Source: Sphingomonas qomolangmaensis
Lineage (GTDB): Bacteria > Pseudomonadota > Alphaproteobacteria > Sphingomonadales > Sphingomonadaceae
Assembly (NCBI RefSeq): GCF_024496245.1
Contig: NZ_CP101740.1
Coordinates: 620,001 to 684,000 of the forward strand
Length of the DNA stretch: 64,000 bases
Reading direction: 5' to 3'
Shown: in pieces, positions 18,990 through 28,047 of the stretch
Position numbering within the stretch: position 1 is the stretch's first letter
How the letters are laid out: every line of letters begins with the position of its first letter
Notes under the pieces: generated by a model
Database searches by the model: none
Told to the model about the DNA's origin: nothing
What the model saw: only the letters and a program-made list of their open reading frames with translations
Position numbers and translations under genes: made by a program

Positions 18990-19262
18990 TCACGTCAGCG
19001 ATTTGTCCTGCGCGAAGCGGACCAGCGCGCCGAAGCTTTCGAGCGTCTCGCCGTCGATATCGTCATCGTCGATCGTGATGCCCAGCCGATCCTCGAGTTC
19101 GGTCAGCACGCCGGCGACCGCCATCGAATCGAGCTCGGGGAGCGCGCCGAACAACGCGGTGTGGTCGTCAAAGGCGGCGACGCGGTCGTCGCTCAGCCCC
19201 AGCACGTCGCGCAACACCGCGCGGACCGCGTTTTCGACTTCGGCATGTCTTTCGGGCAGCAA
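18990..19262 (-). CDS. Acyl carrier protein, exosortase/EPS locus
   Basis: A 90-residue acidic four-helix protein with the phosphopantetheine attachment motif ELDSMAV (Ser46). It is distinct from fatty-acid AcpP (which has DSLD) and fits the XrtA-locus ACP, likely loaded by the divergent acyl-CoA ligase gene. The start is TTG at 19262 with GGGGA upstream; no in-frame ATG is available before the first helix. It begins a leftward operon and faces the rightward EPS operon across 113 bases that must hold both promoters. Confidence 0.85.
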   Translation of the reverse strand: MLPERHAEVENAVRAVLRDVLGLSDDRVAAFDDHTALFGALPELDSMAVAGVLTELEDRLGITIDDDDIDGETLESFGALVRFAQDKSLT

Positions 19263-19375
19263 GTTTGTTCCCCAACGTCACGATTTGCTTACCCCCGGGC
19301 GTTAGAGGCGCAAATGGGCGCTGCCAACCCCGCGCCCCTTGCCGGTGCGGGACAGCGGCGCGAAAAAGGCGAACG

Positions 19376-20884
19376 ATGCTGCTCGATATTCCCGAACCCT
19401 TGCCGATCGACCATGTCGCGCTGCGCGGTGCCGCCGATGCGCCCGCGCTGGTGACGCGCGACGGCACGCTCGATTATGCCGCGCTCGAAGCTGCGGTGGG
19501 GGCGCTCGCGCATTGGCTGGCGGGGCAAAGGCTGGTGTCCGGCGCGCGGGTGGCGACGTGGTCGCCCAAGACGCGTACCGCCTGCCTGATGCCGCTGGCG
19601 GCCGCCAGGGCGGGGCTCGTCCATGTGCCGGTCAATCCGGTCCTCAAGCGGGCACAGGTGGCGCATATCCTTGGCGATAGCGGGGCGGCGCTGTTGCTGA
19701 CGCAAGGCGCGCGGTTGGCGGCGCTCGAGCCGGGCGACGTTCCGGCTGCTTGCCGGATCGTGACCGAGGAGGAGGCGCAGGGTGGCGGTCATCTGCCGCC
19801 GTCGTCGGCCGATCCGCAGACGCTTGCGGCGATCCTCTACACCTCGGGCTCGACCGGGCGGCCCAAGGGGGTGATGCTCAGCCACGCGAATATGTGGCTG
19901 GGGGCGGTCAGCGTCGCGCGGTATCTGAAGGTCACGTCGCACGACCGCGTCCTCGGCGTGCTGCCGCTCAGCTTCGATTACGGCCAGAACCAGCTGTTCT
20001 CGACCTGGGCGGGGGGCGGGTGCGTCGTGCCGCTCGATTACCTCACCGCGCGCGACGTGGTGCGCGCGGTCGAGCGGCATGCGATCACCGGGCTGGCGGG
20101 AGTGCCGCCGCTTTGGGTGCAATTGCTCGAAGCCAAGTGGCCCGACGCTGCCGCCGCGAGCCTGAAGCGGCTCACCAATTCGGGCGGCGCGCTGACGCCC
20201 AAACTGGTGCGCGAGCTCCGCGCGCGGTTCCCCGCGGCTGACGTCTATCCGATGTACGGGCTGACCGAAGCCTTTCGCTCGACCTATCTCGCGCCCGAGC
20301 TTGTCGACACGCATCCTGATTCGATGGGCCGCGCGATTCCCTTTGCCGAGATCATGGTGGTGCGCCCCGACGGCAGCCAAGCCGCACCCGATGAGCCGGG
20401 CGAGCTGGTCCATGCCGGGCCTTTGGTCGCGCAGGGCTATTGGCAGGATGCCGAGCGAACCGCGCAGCGCTTCAAGCCCGCGCCCGCCTGGTCGCGCTTG
20501 GGCGGGATGGCGGTATGGTCGGGCGACACCGTCCGCGCCGATGACGAGGGGCTGTTGTACTTCGTCGGGCGCGACGACGAGATGATCAAATCGGCGGGCA
20601 ACCGGATCAGCCCGACCGAGATCGAGGAAGCGGTGCTGTCGGGGGGCGAGGCGGCCGAGGCGGTGGCGCTGGGGGTGCCCGATCCGCGGCTGGGGCAGGC
20701 GATCACCGTCGTCGCGCGTGCCAATGGCGATGCTCGCGCTGCCGAAGCCGCGCTGCGCGACCGGATGCGGCGCGAATTGCCGAGCTTCATGCAGCCCGCC
20801 GCCTATGTCTGGCGCGAGGCGATGCCGCGCAACGCCAATGGCAAGCTCGACCGCGCCGCGCTCAAGCAGGAGATGACGCCTTGA
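19376..20884 (+). CDS. Acyl-CoA ligase (AMP-forming), exosortase A system-associated
   Basis: A 502-residue member of the ANL superfamily. The phosphate-binding loop is LYTSGSTGRPKGVM (about residue 157), A5 is YGLTEAFRSTYL, the A7/A8 hinge is WSGDTVRADDEGLLYFVGRDDEMIKSAGNRISP, and the catalytic lysine is in NANGKLDR near the C-terminus. It should adenylate a carboxylic acid and transfer it to CoA or to the ACP encoded divergently. It is the first gene of the rightward XrtA operon. The ATG at 19376 begins MLLDIPEPL; the frame is open upstream but lacks family sequence there. Confidence 0.9.
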   Translation: MLLDIPEPLPIDHVALRGAADAPALVTRDGTLDYAALEAAVGALAHWLAGQRLVSGARVATWSPKTRTACLMPLAAARAGLVHVPVNPVLKRAQVAHILGDSGAALLLTQGARLAALEPGDVPAACRIVTEEEAQGGGHLPPSSADPQTLAAILYTSGSTGRPKGVMLSHANMWLGAVSVARYLKVTSHDRVLGVLPLSFDYGQNQLFSTWAGGGCVVPLDYLTARDVVRAVERHAITGLAGVPPLWVQLLEAKWPDAAAASLKRLTNSGGALTPKLVRELRARFPAADVYPMYGLTEAFRSTYLAPELVDTHPDSMGRAIPFAEIMVVRPDGSQAAPDEPGELVHAGPLVAQGYWQDAERTAQRFKPAPAWSRLGGMAVWSGDTVRADDEGLLYFVGRDDEMIKSAGNRISPTEIEEAVLSGGEAAEAVALGVPDPRLGQAITVVARANGDARAAEAALRDRMRRELPSFMQPAAYVWREAMPRNANGKLDRAALKQEMTP

Positions 20885-22116
20885 AGCCGATGGGACCGAT
20901 CCCGCCCGAATTCGCCGGGGCCGATGCGTTGACGATCGCCGGCCACGACGCCGAGCATTGGATCGCGCAGGCGGGCGACACCCCGTTGTTCGTGTACGAT
21001 TTCGCGATCGTCGCGGCGCGGGTGGCGCGGCTGCGCGCGGCGATGCCCGATCGGCTGCACCTGCATTATGCGATCAAGGCCAACCCCCACCCGGTGATGC
21101 TCGCGGCGATCGCGCCGCTGGTCGACGGGCTCGACGTCGCGTCGGGGGGCGAGCTCGAAAAGGCGCTGGTCGTGAAGCCCGCGGGGGTCGTCAGCTTCGC
21201 CGGACCCGGCAAGCGCGACGACGAACTCGAGCTGGCGGTGCGATCGGGGGCAACGCTCAACCTCGAATCCGAGGGCGAGGCGGCGCGGGCGCTCGCGATC
21301 GGCGACGCCCTCGGGATCACCCCCCGGCTGGCGATCCGGGTGAACCCCGATTTCGACCTCAAGGGATCGGGGATGAAGATGGGCGGCCGCGCCTCGCCCT
21401 TCGGCATCGATGCCGAGCGGGTGCCCGCGTTGGTGCGCGCGCTGGTGTCGGCGGGCGCCGACTGGCGCGGCTTCCATATCTATGCCGGGTCGCAGGCGCT
21501 GTCGGCGGCGGCGATCATCGATACCCAAGCGGCTACGGTCGCGCTCGCGCGGCGGCTTGCCGACGAAGCCGGCGCACGCGCGGCGCACGTGAATTTGGGC
21601 GGCGGGTTCGGTATCCCCTATTTTTCGGGCGACCAGCCGGTCGATGTCGAGGCAGTCGGCGCGGCGCTCGGCGAATGCTTCGAACGCGATGGCGATCCCG
21701 ACACGCAGTATGCGATCGAGCTCGGGCGCTGGCTCGCGGGCGAGTGCGGCGTCTATTTGACGCGGATCGTCGATCGCAAACAGAGCCAGGGCGAAACCTT
21801 CCTGATCGTCGATGGCGGACTGCACCACCAGCTCGCCGCCAGCGGCAATTTCGGCACCGTCGTCCGCCGCAACTATCCCGTCGTGATCGCGCGCCGGATG
21901 GGGGCCGAGGAGACCGAGACCGTCTCGGTGGTCGGTAGCCTGTGTACCCCGCTCGATCGCCTTGCCGATCGCGTGGCGCTGCCGCACGCCGATGTCGGCG
22001 ATGTCGTCGCGATCTTCCTGGCGGGTGCGTATGGCTTCACCGCGAGCCCATCGCTGTTCCTGGGACACCCCAGCGCACGCGAGCGGTTCGTCAACCTCCC
22101 TGACGCTGAACGGTAA
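20881..22116 (+). CDS. Pyridoxal-dependent decarboxylase, exosortase A system-associated
   Basis: A 411-residue fold-type III PLP enzyme (the DapDC/ODC family). The PLP lysine is in HYAIKANPHP (K66), the glycine-rich phosphate loop is NLGGGFGIPYF, and GSLCTPLDRL carries the active-site Cys of the partner subunit. It belongs to the XrtA-locus group, not the lysine biosynthesis enzyme, judged by context. AGGAG at 20870-20874 is ideally placed for the TTG at 20881, which overlaps the previous stop (TTGA); an ATG at 20890 is the alternative. Confidence 0.88.
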   Translation: MKPMGPIPPEFAGADALTIAGHDAEHWIAQAGDTPLFVYDFAIVAARVARLRAAMPDRLHLHYAIKANPHPVMLAAIAPLVDGLDVASGGELEKALVVKPAGVVSFAGPGKRDDELELAVRSGATLNLESEGEAARALAIGDALGITPRLAIRVNPDFDLKGSGMKMGGRASPFGIDAERVPALVRALVSAGADWRGFHIYAGSQALSAAAIIDTQAATVALARRLADEAGARAAHVNLGGGFGIPYFSGDQPVDVEAVGAALGECFERDGDPDTQYAIELGRWLAGECGVYLTRIVDRKQSQGETFLIVDGGLHHQLAASGNFGTVVRRNYPVVIARRMGAEETETVSVVGSLCTPLDRLADRVALPHADVGDVVAIFLAGAYGFTASPSLFLGHPSARERFVNLPDAER

Positions 22117-22211
22117 TTTAACCTCTCCGGTCCCATAGCGCTGGCGATCCTGCGCGATTTGGAGGCGGTCGCACCGCCTGCACGGCGCGCGCGAACGGGG
22201 AGCGAGGGACG

Positions 22212-22856
22212 ATGCGTTTGGGCTATGGGGCAAGGGGCGCGACCGCGTCGGTGGTGCTGGGCATGTTGCTGGCGGGCTGCGCCGGTGGCGGCGGACGCCC
22301 CGAGCTGCCGCCCGCGCAATTCGTCGGCGCGACCGAAGGCCCGGGCGAGGAATATGTCATCGGACCGCTCGATTCGCTGCAGATCTTCGTCTGGCGCAAT
22401 CCCGAATTGTCGGCGAAGGTGCAGGTGCGCCCCGACGGCCGCATCACCACGCCGCTGATCGCCGACATGCCTGCCACCGGCAAGACCCCGTCGATGCTCG
22501 CCGACGACATGAAGATCGCGCTGCGCGAATATATCAAGGACCCGATCGTCTCGGTGATCGTCGAGAATTTCTCGGGGACCTTCAGCCAGCAGATCCGCAT
22601 CGTCGGCGCGACCGAGAAGCCCGCGTCGCTACCCTATCGCGCGAACATGACGCTGCTCGACGCGATGATCGCGGTGGGCGGGCTTTCCGAATTCGCATCG
22701 GGCAACCGCGCGCGGCTCATCCGCTTCGACAAGAATACCGGCAAGCAGAACGAGTTCACCGTGCGGCTCAACAGCCTGCTCAAGGACGGCGATACCAGCG
22801 CGAACGTGCGGCTTGCCCCCGGCGACGTCATCATCATCCCGCAGAGCATGTTCTGA
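22212..22856 (+). CDS. XrtA/PEP-CTERM system exopolysaccharide export lipoprotein (Wza-like)
   Basis: A 214-residue outer-membrane polysaccharide export protein. The lipoprotein signal ends in LLAGC (C23). A Poly_export domain (YVIGPLDSLQIFVWRNPELSAKVQVRPDGRI, cut here into two parts in the protein at about residues 50-80) is followed by SLBB-type segments (IVGATEKPASLPYRANMTLLDAM). It ends in VRLAPGDVIIIPQSMF. It would form the periplasmic and outer-membrane channel for the EPS. Its stop overlaps the next gene's ATG, indicating coupling with the chain-length protein. Confidence 0.92.
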   Translation: MRLGYGARGATASVVLGMLLAGCAGGGGRPELPPAQFVGATEGPGEEYVIGPLDSLQIFVWRNPELSAKVQVRPDGRITTPLIADMPATGKTPSMLADDMKIALREYIKDPIVSVIVENFSGTFSQQIRIVGATEKPASLPYRANMTLLDAMIAVGGLSEFASGNRARLIRFDKNTGKQNEFTVRLNSLLKDGDTSANVRLAPGDVIIIPQSMF

Positions 22857-24391
22857 TGGACGGGCTGTACGACGAGGTACGCGCCGGCATTCATGCGGTG
22901 TGGCAGCGCCGCTGGCTGGCGCTGGGCATCGCCTGGGGGCTGTGCCTGGCGGGCTGGCTGGTGGTGTCGCAGATCCCCAACCAATATGTCTCGACCGCGC
23001 GGATCGACGTCCAGCTGCGCTCGATCCTGCCCGCGCAGGACGGGTCGGTTGCGCGCAACGAGCAGGAAAAGGATATCGAGCGCGTCCGCCAGACGCTGAC
23101 CTCGGCGGTGAACCTCAAGAAGGTGGTGCTGTCGACCGACCTCGCCAACACCGTGTCGAGCGACCAGGACATCGCCAACCGCGTGGCGGCGCTGCAAAAG
23201 GCTATCAAGATCACCCCGCAGCAGGACAATATCTTCGAGATTTCGGCGACGATCGCCAATGCCGGTGCCTCGGACGCGACCAATGCCAAGCTGGCGCGCG
23301 ACGTGGTGCAGAAGCTGATCGACATTTTCGTCGAGGATAACCTCGCCAATAACCGTGGCCAGACCAGCCAGTCGCTGCGCTTCCTCGACCAGCAGCTCGA
23401 CCAGCGGCAGCAGGCATTGCAGGCCGCCGAAACCAAGAAGGCCGATTTCCAGACGCGCTTCCTCGGCTCGCTGCCCGGCACGGGGACGATCGCCGATCGG
23501 GTAGGGCAGGCGCGCACCCAATTGGCGCAGGTCAATGCCGACCTCGCCGCGGCGCAATCGAGCCTCGGCGCGGTCAACGGCCAGATGGCGGGCACCCCGC
23601 GATCGACCCCGGGCGCTGCCGGCGTTTCGGGGCCGGCGCGCGCGCGGTTGGCGGCGATCCAGGGCCAGCTTGCCGAGGCACGCGGGCGCGGCTGGACCGA
23701 CAGCCATCCCGACGTGATCGCGCTCAACAGCCAGCTTGCACAGGCGCAGGCCGCGGCGGGCAACGAACCGCTTTATGGCGGCGGCGGCGGGGCATCGAAC
23801 CCGCTATATTTGAGCCTGCAGGCGATGCAGGCCGATCGCGCGGCGCAGGTTGCCTCGCTCAGCCAGCGCAAGGCGCAGCTCGAGGGCGACCTTGGGCGCC
23901 TGAGCGATACGATGGCGAACGAACCCGGTGTCGCGGGCGAGCTGGCGGCGATCGACCGCGATTATCTGGTGCTCAAGGACCAGTATGACAAGCTGCTCAC
24001 CAGCCGCGAACAAGTGCGGCTGCGCAGCCAGGTGCAGACCGAGACCGATGCGGTGAAGTTCGCGGTAATCGACCCGCCGACGCGCCCGCAGGCGCCCGCT
24101 GCGCCCAACCGCCCGCTGTTCCTCACCGCGATCCTGATCCTGGGGCTGGGCGGCGGCGCGGCGGCGGCGTTCGCGATGAGCAAGCTGCGGACCACCTATC
24201 CCACCGCCGCGCGGCTCGAAAAGGCGAGCGGCCTGCCGGTGATCGGCTCGATCGGCGAGGTCGTGACCGCGGCGCAGACCGCGATCCGCAAGCGCCAGCT
24301 GCGGATGTTCGCGGGCGGGGTCGGCGGGCTCGTCGTCGCCTTCGTCGTGCTGATCGGGGTCGAATTCCTGCAACGCGGCCTGGTGGCATGA
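22856..24391 (+). CDS. XrtA system polysaccharide chain-length determinant (Wzz-like)
   Basis: A 511-residue inner-membrane co-polymerase. Transmembrane helices flank a large periplasmic region: one near residues 20-38 (WLALGIAWGLCLAGWLVV) and one near 420-440 (FLTAILILGLGGGAAAAFAM), with a further hydrophobic helix near 485-500. The middle is Gln/Ala-rich coiled coil (about 170-240 and 320-385). It probably controls polymer length together with the following kinase-like ATPase. ATG at 22856 overlaps the upstream stop (ATGA). Confidence 0.9.
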   Translation: MDGLYDEVRAGIHAVWQRRWLALGIAWGLCLAGWLVVSQIPNQYVSTARIDVQLRSILPAQDGSVARNEQEKDIERVRQTLTSAVNLKKVVLSTDLANTVSSDQDIANRVAALQKAIKITPQQDNIFEISATIANAGASDATNAKLARDVVQKLIDIFVEDNLANNRGQTSQSLRFLDQQLDQRQQALQAAETKKADFQTRFLGSLPGTGTIADRVGQARTQLAQVNADLAAAQSSLGAVNGQMAGTPRSTPGAAGVSGPARARLAAIQGQLAEARGRGWTDSHPDVIALNSQLAQAQAAAGNEPLYGGGGGASNPLYLSLQAMQADRAAQVASLSQRKAQLEGDLGRLSDTMANEPGVAGELAAIDRDYLVLKDQYDKLLTSREQVRLRSQVQTETDAVKFAVIDPPTRPQAPAAPNRPLFLTAILILGLGGGAAAAFAMSKLRTTYPTAARLEKASGLPVIGSIGEVVTAAQTAIRKRQLRMFAGGVGGLVVAFVVLIGVEFLQRGLVA

Positions 24392-24401
24392 GGATCGAAC
24401 G

Positions 24402-25328
24402 ATGAACGACCAGACCCCCGGCCGCTTCAAGGGCACGCTGCTCGAACGCGCGGCGAAGCTGTACGATTATGCGCCGCTGCCACCGCTCGAGCCCGCGACC
24501 GCGCCACCGCGCCGCGCCGAAATGCCGCCCGCGCCAGCCTTCGATCCTGAGCCTTCGGGCTTCACCGAAGCCGAACACTATCCTGCCTTCGTCCCCGATC
24601 GGCGCTTCGCCGCGATCGATCCGGTGGCGCTGGGCGACAAGGGGCTGCTCGTCCCCGGCGCGCCCGTCACGCCGCTCGCCGAGGAATATCGGCTCGTGAA
24701 GCGCCAGCTGCTCGCCAATGCGCGCGGCATCGCGGGCGATCAGGCGCGCGCGATCCTGGTGTGCTCGGCCAAGCCCGGCGACGGCAAGACGTTTACCGCG
24801 ATCAACCTCGCGCTGTCGCTCGCCGCCGAAAAGGACGTCGAGATCCTGCTGGTCGATGCCGACATCGCCAAGCCCGACGTGCTCCAGACGCTGGGGATCG
24901 ACGAAGGCCCTGGGCTGCTCGACGCGATCGGCGATCCCCAGGTGGCGATAGAAGGCTGCATCGTCGAAACCGACGTGGCCAACCTCACCGTACTGCCCGC
25001 GGGCACGCGCGGCCATGCCGACACCGAACTGCTCGCCAGTGCGCGCGCACGGACGCTGATCGAGGGGCTGGTCGCCGCCGATCCGCGGCGCATCGTCGTG
25101 TTCGATTCGCCGCCCGCGCTCGCCGCCTCGCCCGCCGGGGTGCTCGCGACCCTGGTGGGGCAGGTGGTGGTCGTCGTCCGCGCCGATCGCACCAGCGAGG
25201 CCGACCTGCGCGACGCGGTCGCCGCGCTCGACGGGTGCGAGCATGTCCAGTTGATCCTGAATGGCGTCACCCTGCGCCCCGGCGGTCCGCGCCTTGGCGA
25301 TTACTATGGCTATGGAGCCACCGAATGA
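24402..25328 (+). CDS. XrtA-associated tyrosine autokinase (Wzc/CapB-like)
   Basis: A 308-residue cytoplasmic BY-kinase-like ATPase. Walker A is CSAKPGDGKTFTAINLA (about residue 125), Walker A' is ILLVDADIAKPDV, and Walker B is IVVFDSPPAL. The C-terminus carries a short tyrosine cluster (GDYYGYG), a candidate autophosphorylation tail. The N-terminal ~85 residues are Pro-rich and variable. Together with the preceding membrane protein it should form a split Wzc-type complex. GAGGA precedes the ATG. Confidence 0.9.
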   Translation: MNDQTPGRFKGTLLERAAKLYDYAPLPPLEPATAPPRRAEMPPAPAFDPEPSGFTEAEHYPAFVPDRRFAAIDPVALGDKGLLVPGAPVTPLAEEYRLVKRQLLANARGIAGDQARAILVCSAKPGDGKTFTAINLALSLAAEKDVEILLVDADIAKPDVLQTLGIDEGPGLLDAIGDPQVAIEGCIVETDVANLTVLPAGTRGHADTELLASARARTLIEGLVAADPRRIVVFDSPPALAASPAGVLATLVGQVVVVVRADRTSEADLRDAVAALDGCEHVQLILNGVTLRPGGPRLGDYYGYGATE

Positions 25329-26947
25329 GTATTCGCATCCTCTGTGCCGCCGGCAGCATGCTCGGCTGCGTGGCTGTCCCCGCGGTGGCGCAGGAACGCC
25401 AGCGAACCGTCAATGTCTCGCCCTATATCCAGGTCGGCCAGGTCCTCACCGCCGATCTGCGCGACGGCGACGTGCTGACCTATTCGACCGTCTCGGCGGG
25501 GGTCGACGCCACGGTGAACACCCGGCGGGTCCAGGTGCAGGCGAGCTATCAGTATGAGCATCGCTTTTCGTGGGACGACGATATCGGCGACGACGACATC
25601 CATAGCGGCATCGCGCGTGCCGCCGTCGCGCTGGCGCCGGGGCTGAGCCTTGAGGCCGGCGCGCTCGCGACGCGCACCCGATCGGACATCCGCGGCGCCG
25701 CGCCGGGAATCCTGGCGGGCAACGTCGCCAATATCAGCCAGCTCTATTCGGCCTATGCCGGGCCGACCTACGCCAATAATTTCGGCGATCTCGGGGTGAA
25801 TGCCGCCTATCGGATCGGCTATACCAAGGTCGAGACGCCGACCTTCGGCACCGGGCTGCTGCCCGGCGAGCCCGCGTTCGACCTGTACGACGATTCGCTC
25901 AACCATCTGGTCACCGGCAGCATCGGCACGCGGCCGGGCACCGTGCTGCCCGTCGGGCTGACGCTGAGCGGCGCCTATACCCGCGAGGATGCCGGCCAGC
26001 TCGACCAGCGCTACGAAGGCTATTTCGGCCGCGTCGAGGCGCTGCTGCCGGTCAGCCGCACGCTCGCTCTCACCGCAGGCGTCGGCTATGAATCGATCGA
26101 GTCGGGCCAGCGCGACCCGCTGCGCAACGCCAATGGCACCCCGGTGCTCGACAGCAACGGTCGCTTCGTCACCGACGCGAGCAGCCCGCGGCGGCTGGGC
26201 TACGACATCGATGGTATCTTCTACGACGCCGGCGTCCTGTGGCGCCCGAGTCCGCGCACCAGCGTCCAGTTCCGCGTTGGCGAACGCTATGGATCGCTGA
26301 GCTTCACCGGCACCGCGAGCCACCAGATGTCGGCGAACGAAGGCATCCAGGTCAATATCTACGACAGCGTCCAGACCTTCGGGCGCCAGCTCACCGACGG
26401 GCTGGCGGCGCTGCCGACCAGCTTCAACACCCCGTTCGACGGCTTTGGCGACCAGTATAATGGCTGCATCTTCGGCACCCAGGGCGGCGCGGTCGGCGGC
26501 TGCCTCAACAACGTGTTCCAGTCGATCTCGACCGCCACCTTCCGCGCGCGCGGGATCGACGCGGTCTATGCCGGCAGCTTCGGCGCGACTCGGCTGGGGG
26601 CGGGGGCAGGCTATACCAATCGCCGCTTCTTCGCCGCCGATCCGGGGCCCGATGCCGGCTTCACCATCGACGGGCTGAACGATCAGAGCTATTACCTCCA
26701 GACCTTCGCTAGCCGCGCGCTGGGACCCAACAGCGGCGTTACTGCCGATATCTATGTCAATTACTTCGACAGCGGCGTCGGTTTGGGCACAGATATCTGG
26801 GGCGCCGGCGCGACCGCTGCCTATTTCCGCCAGATCGGCAGGCTTAACGCGGTGGTGACAGGTGGCATTTATACCTTCGACCAGGAAGGTGGCGGGCAGA
26901 GCGACGTTTCGGCGCAAGGTCTGCTCGGCCTGGGCTACAGGTTCTGA
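25325..26947 (+). CDS. XrtA/PEP-CTERM system-associated outer-membrane beta-barrel protein
   Basis: A 540-residue protein. A signal peptide (MSIRILCAAGSMLGCVAVPAVAQ) is followed by alternating amphipathic strands rich in Tyr, Gly and Arg, ending LLGLGYRF with a terminal Phe as in Bam substrates. This matches the outer-membrane barrel regularly found between the kinase and the ATPase of XrtA loci. It may be the EPS secretion porin or an assembly factor; the role is inferred. The true start is the ATG at 25325, overlapping the kinase stop by 4 bases; the frame is open further upstream but encodes no signal peptide. Confidence 0.87.
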   Translation: MSIRILCAAGSMLGCVAVPAVAQERQRTVNVSPYIQVGQVLTADLRDGDVLTYSTVSAGVDATVNTRRVQVQASYQYEHRFSWDDDIGDDDIHSGIARAAVALAPGLSLEAGALATRTRSDIRGAAPGILAGNVANISQLYSAYAGPTYANNFGDLGVNAAYRIGYTKVETPTFGTGLLPGEPAFDLYDDSLNHLVTGSIGTRPGTVLPVGLTLSGAYTREDAGQLDQRYEGYFGRVEALLPVSRTLALTAGVGYESIESGQRDPLRNANGTPVLDSNGRFVTDASSPRRLGYDIDGIFYDAGVLWRPSPRTSVQFRVGERYGSLSFTGTASHQMSANEGIQVNIYDSVQTFGRQLTDGLAALPTSFNTPFDGFGDQYNGCIFGTQGGAVGGCLNNVFQSISTATFRARGIDAVYAGSFGATRLGAGAGYTNRRFFAADPGPDAGFTIDGLNDQSYYLQTFASRALGPNSGVTADIYVNYFDSGVGLGTDIWGAGATAAYFRQIGRLNAVVTGGIYTFDQEGGGQSDVSAQGLLGLGYRF

Positions 26948-26980
26948 ACGGGAGCAAGAGGCTTCTTCGAGGATTCGACG

Positions 26981-28039
26981 ATGTACGATGAACATTACGG
27001 ACTGAGCGGACGGCCCTTCCAGCTGACCCCCGATCCAAAATTCTGGTTCGAGACCGCCACCCACCGCAAGGCGATGGCGTATCTCGGCTATGGCCTGAGC
27101 CAGGGCGAAGGCTTCATCGTCATCACCGGCGATCCGGGCGCGGGCAAGACCACGTTGGTCGGCCATCTGATGGACCAGATCGATCGCGAGCGGCTCCACG
27201 TCATCAAGATCGTGTCGACCCAGATCGACGCCGCCGAGCTGCTGCATCTCGTCGCCGCCGGGCTCAACGTCGATACCGCGCGATTGTCGAAGGCGCATGT
27301 GCTCGCCAGCATCGAGCGCGCGCTCCACGCGATAGCGCGTTCGGGCAAGCGCACGCTGCTGGTTATCGACGAAGCGCAGTCGTTGCCGGTCGGCAGTCTC
27401 GAAGAACTGCGGATGCTGTCGAACTTCCAGACGGGCGGTTATCCGCTGCTGCAGATCTTCCTGCTCGGCCAGCCCGAGTTTCGCGACGTTTTGCAGAGCG
27501 CGGGCAGCCTCGAGCAGTTGCGCCAGCGGGTGATCGCGATGCACCACCTCGAGCCGATGGAGGCCGAGGAGGTCGAGCCCTATCTGATCCACCGCTTGCA
27601 GGTGGTCGGCTGGGAAGGGCGCCCCGACTTCGATGCCGATGCGATCACCGCGCTGCACCGCTGGTCGGGCGGCGTGCCGCGGTTGCTCAACCAGCTTGCG
27701 GGCCGGGTGATGCTGTACGGCGCGATCGAGGGGATCGACCGATTCACCGCCGACGACGTCGCGACCGTGACCACCGATATCGACTGCGACATGGCCGACC
27801 GCCCGGGCCGCCCCGGCGCCGCGCCGCGCCCGATCCGCGCCGACATCGTGCCGCCGCCTCCCACGCCGCCGCCTGCACCGACGCGCGACGGCGCGCTTGA
27901 AGCGCGGATCGCCGAGCTCGAACAGCGGCTCGAGGAACAGGATGCGGCGCTTCGCCGGGTGCTGACGCTGCTGGTCGAGTGGGTCGAGGGTGATGGTGGC
28001 CGCCCCGAGCAGACGGTGCTTCGCGGCACCGCCGCCTGA
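26981..28039 (+). CDS. XrtA/PEP-CTERM system-associated ATPase (ExeA-like AAA)
   Basis: A 352-residue AAA protein. MYDEHYGLSGRPFQLTPDPKF is the typical ExeA/GspA-like N-terminus. Walker A is GDPGAGKTT (about residue 48), Walker B is LLVIDEAQSLP, and the sensor segment is FLLGQPEF. The C-terminal third is Pro-rich and then a predicted coiled coil (EARIAELEQRLEEQDAALRR). It has no peptidoglycan-binding domain as in ExeA itself. It is expected to assist assembly or secretion of the EPS machine. Confidence 0.9.
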   Translation: MYDEHYGLSGRPFQLTPDPKFWFETATHRKAMAYLGYGLSQGEGFIVITGDPGAGKTTLVGHLMDQIDRERLHVIKIVSTQIDAAELLHLVAAGLNVDTARLSKAHVLASIERALHAIARSGKRTLLVIDEAQSLPVGSLEELRMLSNFQTGGYPLLQIFLLGQPEFRDVLQSAGSLEQLRQRVIAMHHLEPMEAEEVEPYLIHRLQVVGWEGRPDFDADAITALHRWSGGVPRLLNQLAGRVMLYGAIEGIDRFTADDVATVTTDIDCDMADRPGRPGAAPRPIRADIVPPPPTPPPAPTRDGALEARIAELEQRLEEQDAALRRVLTLLVEWVEGDGGRPEQTVLRGTAA

Positions 28040-28047
28040 ACGGACGC

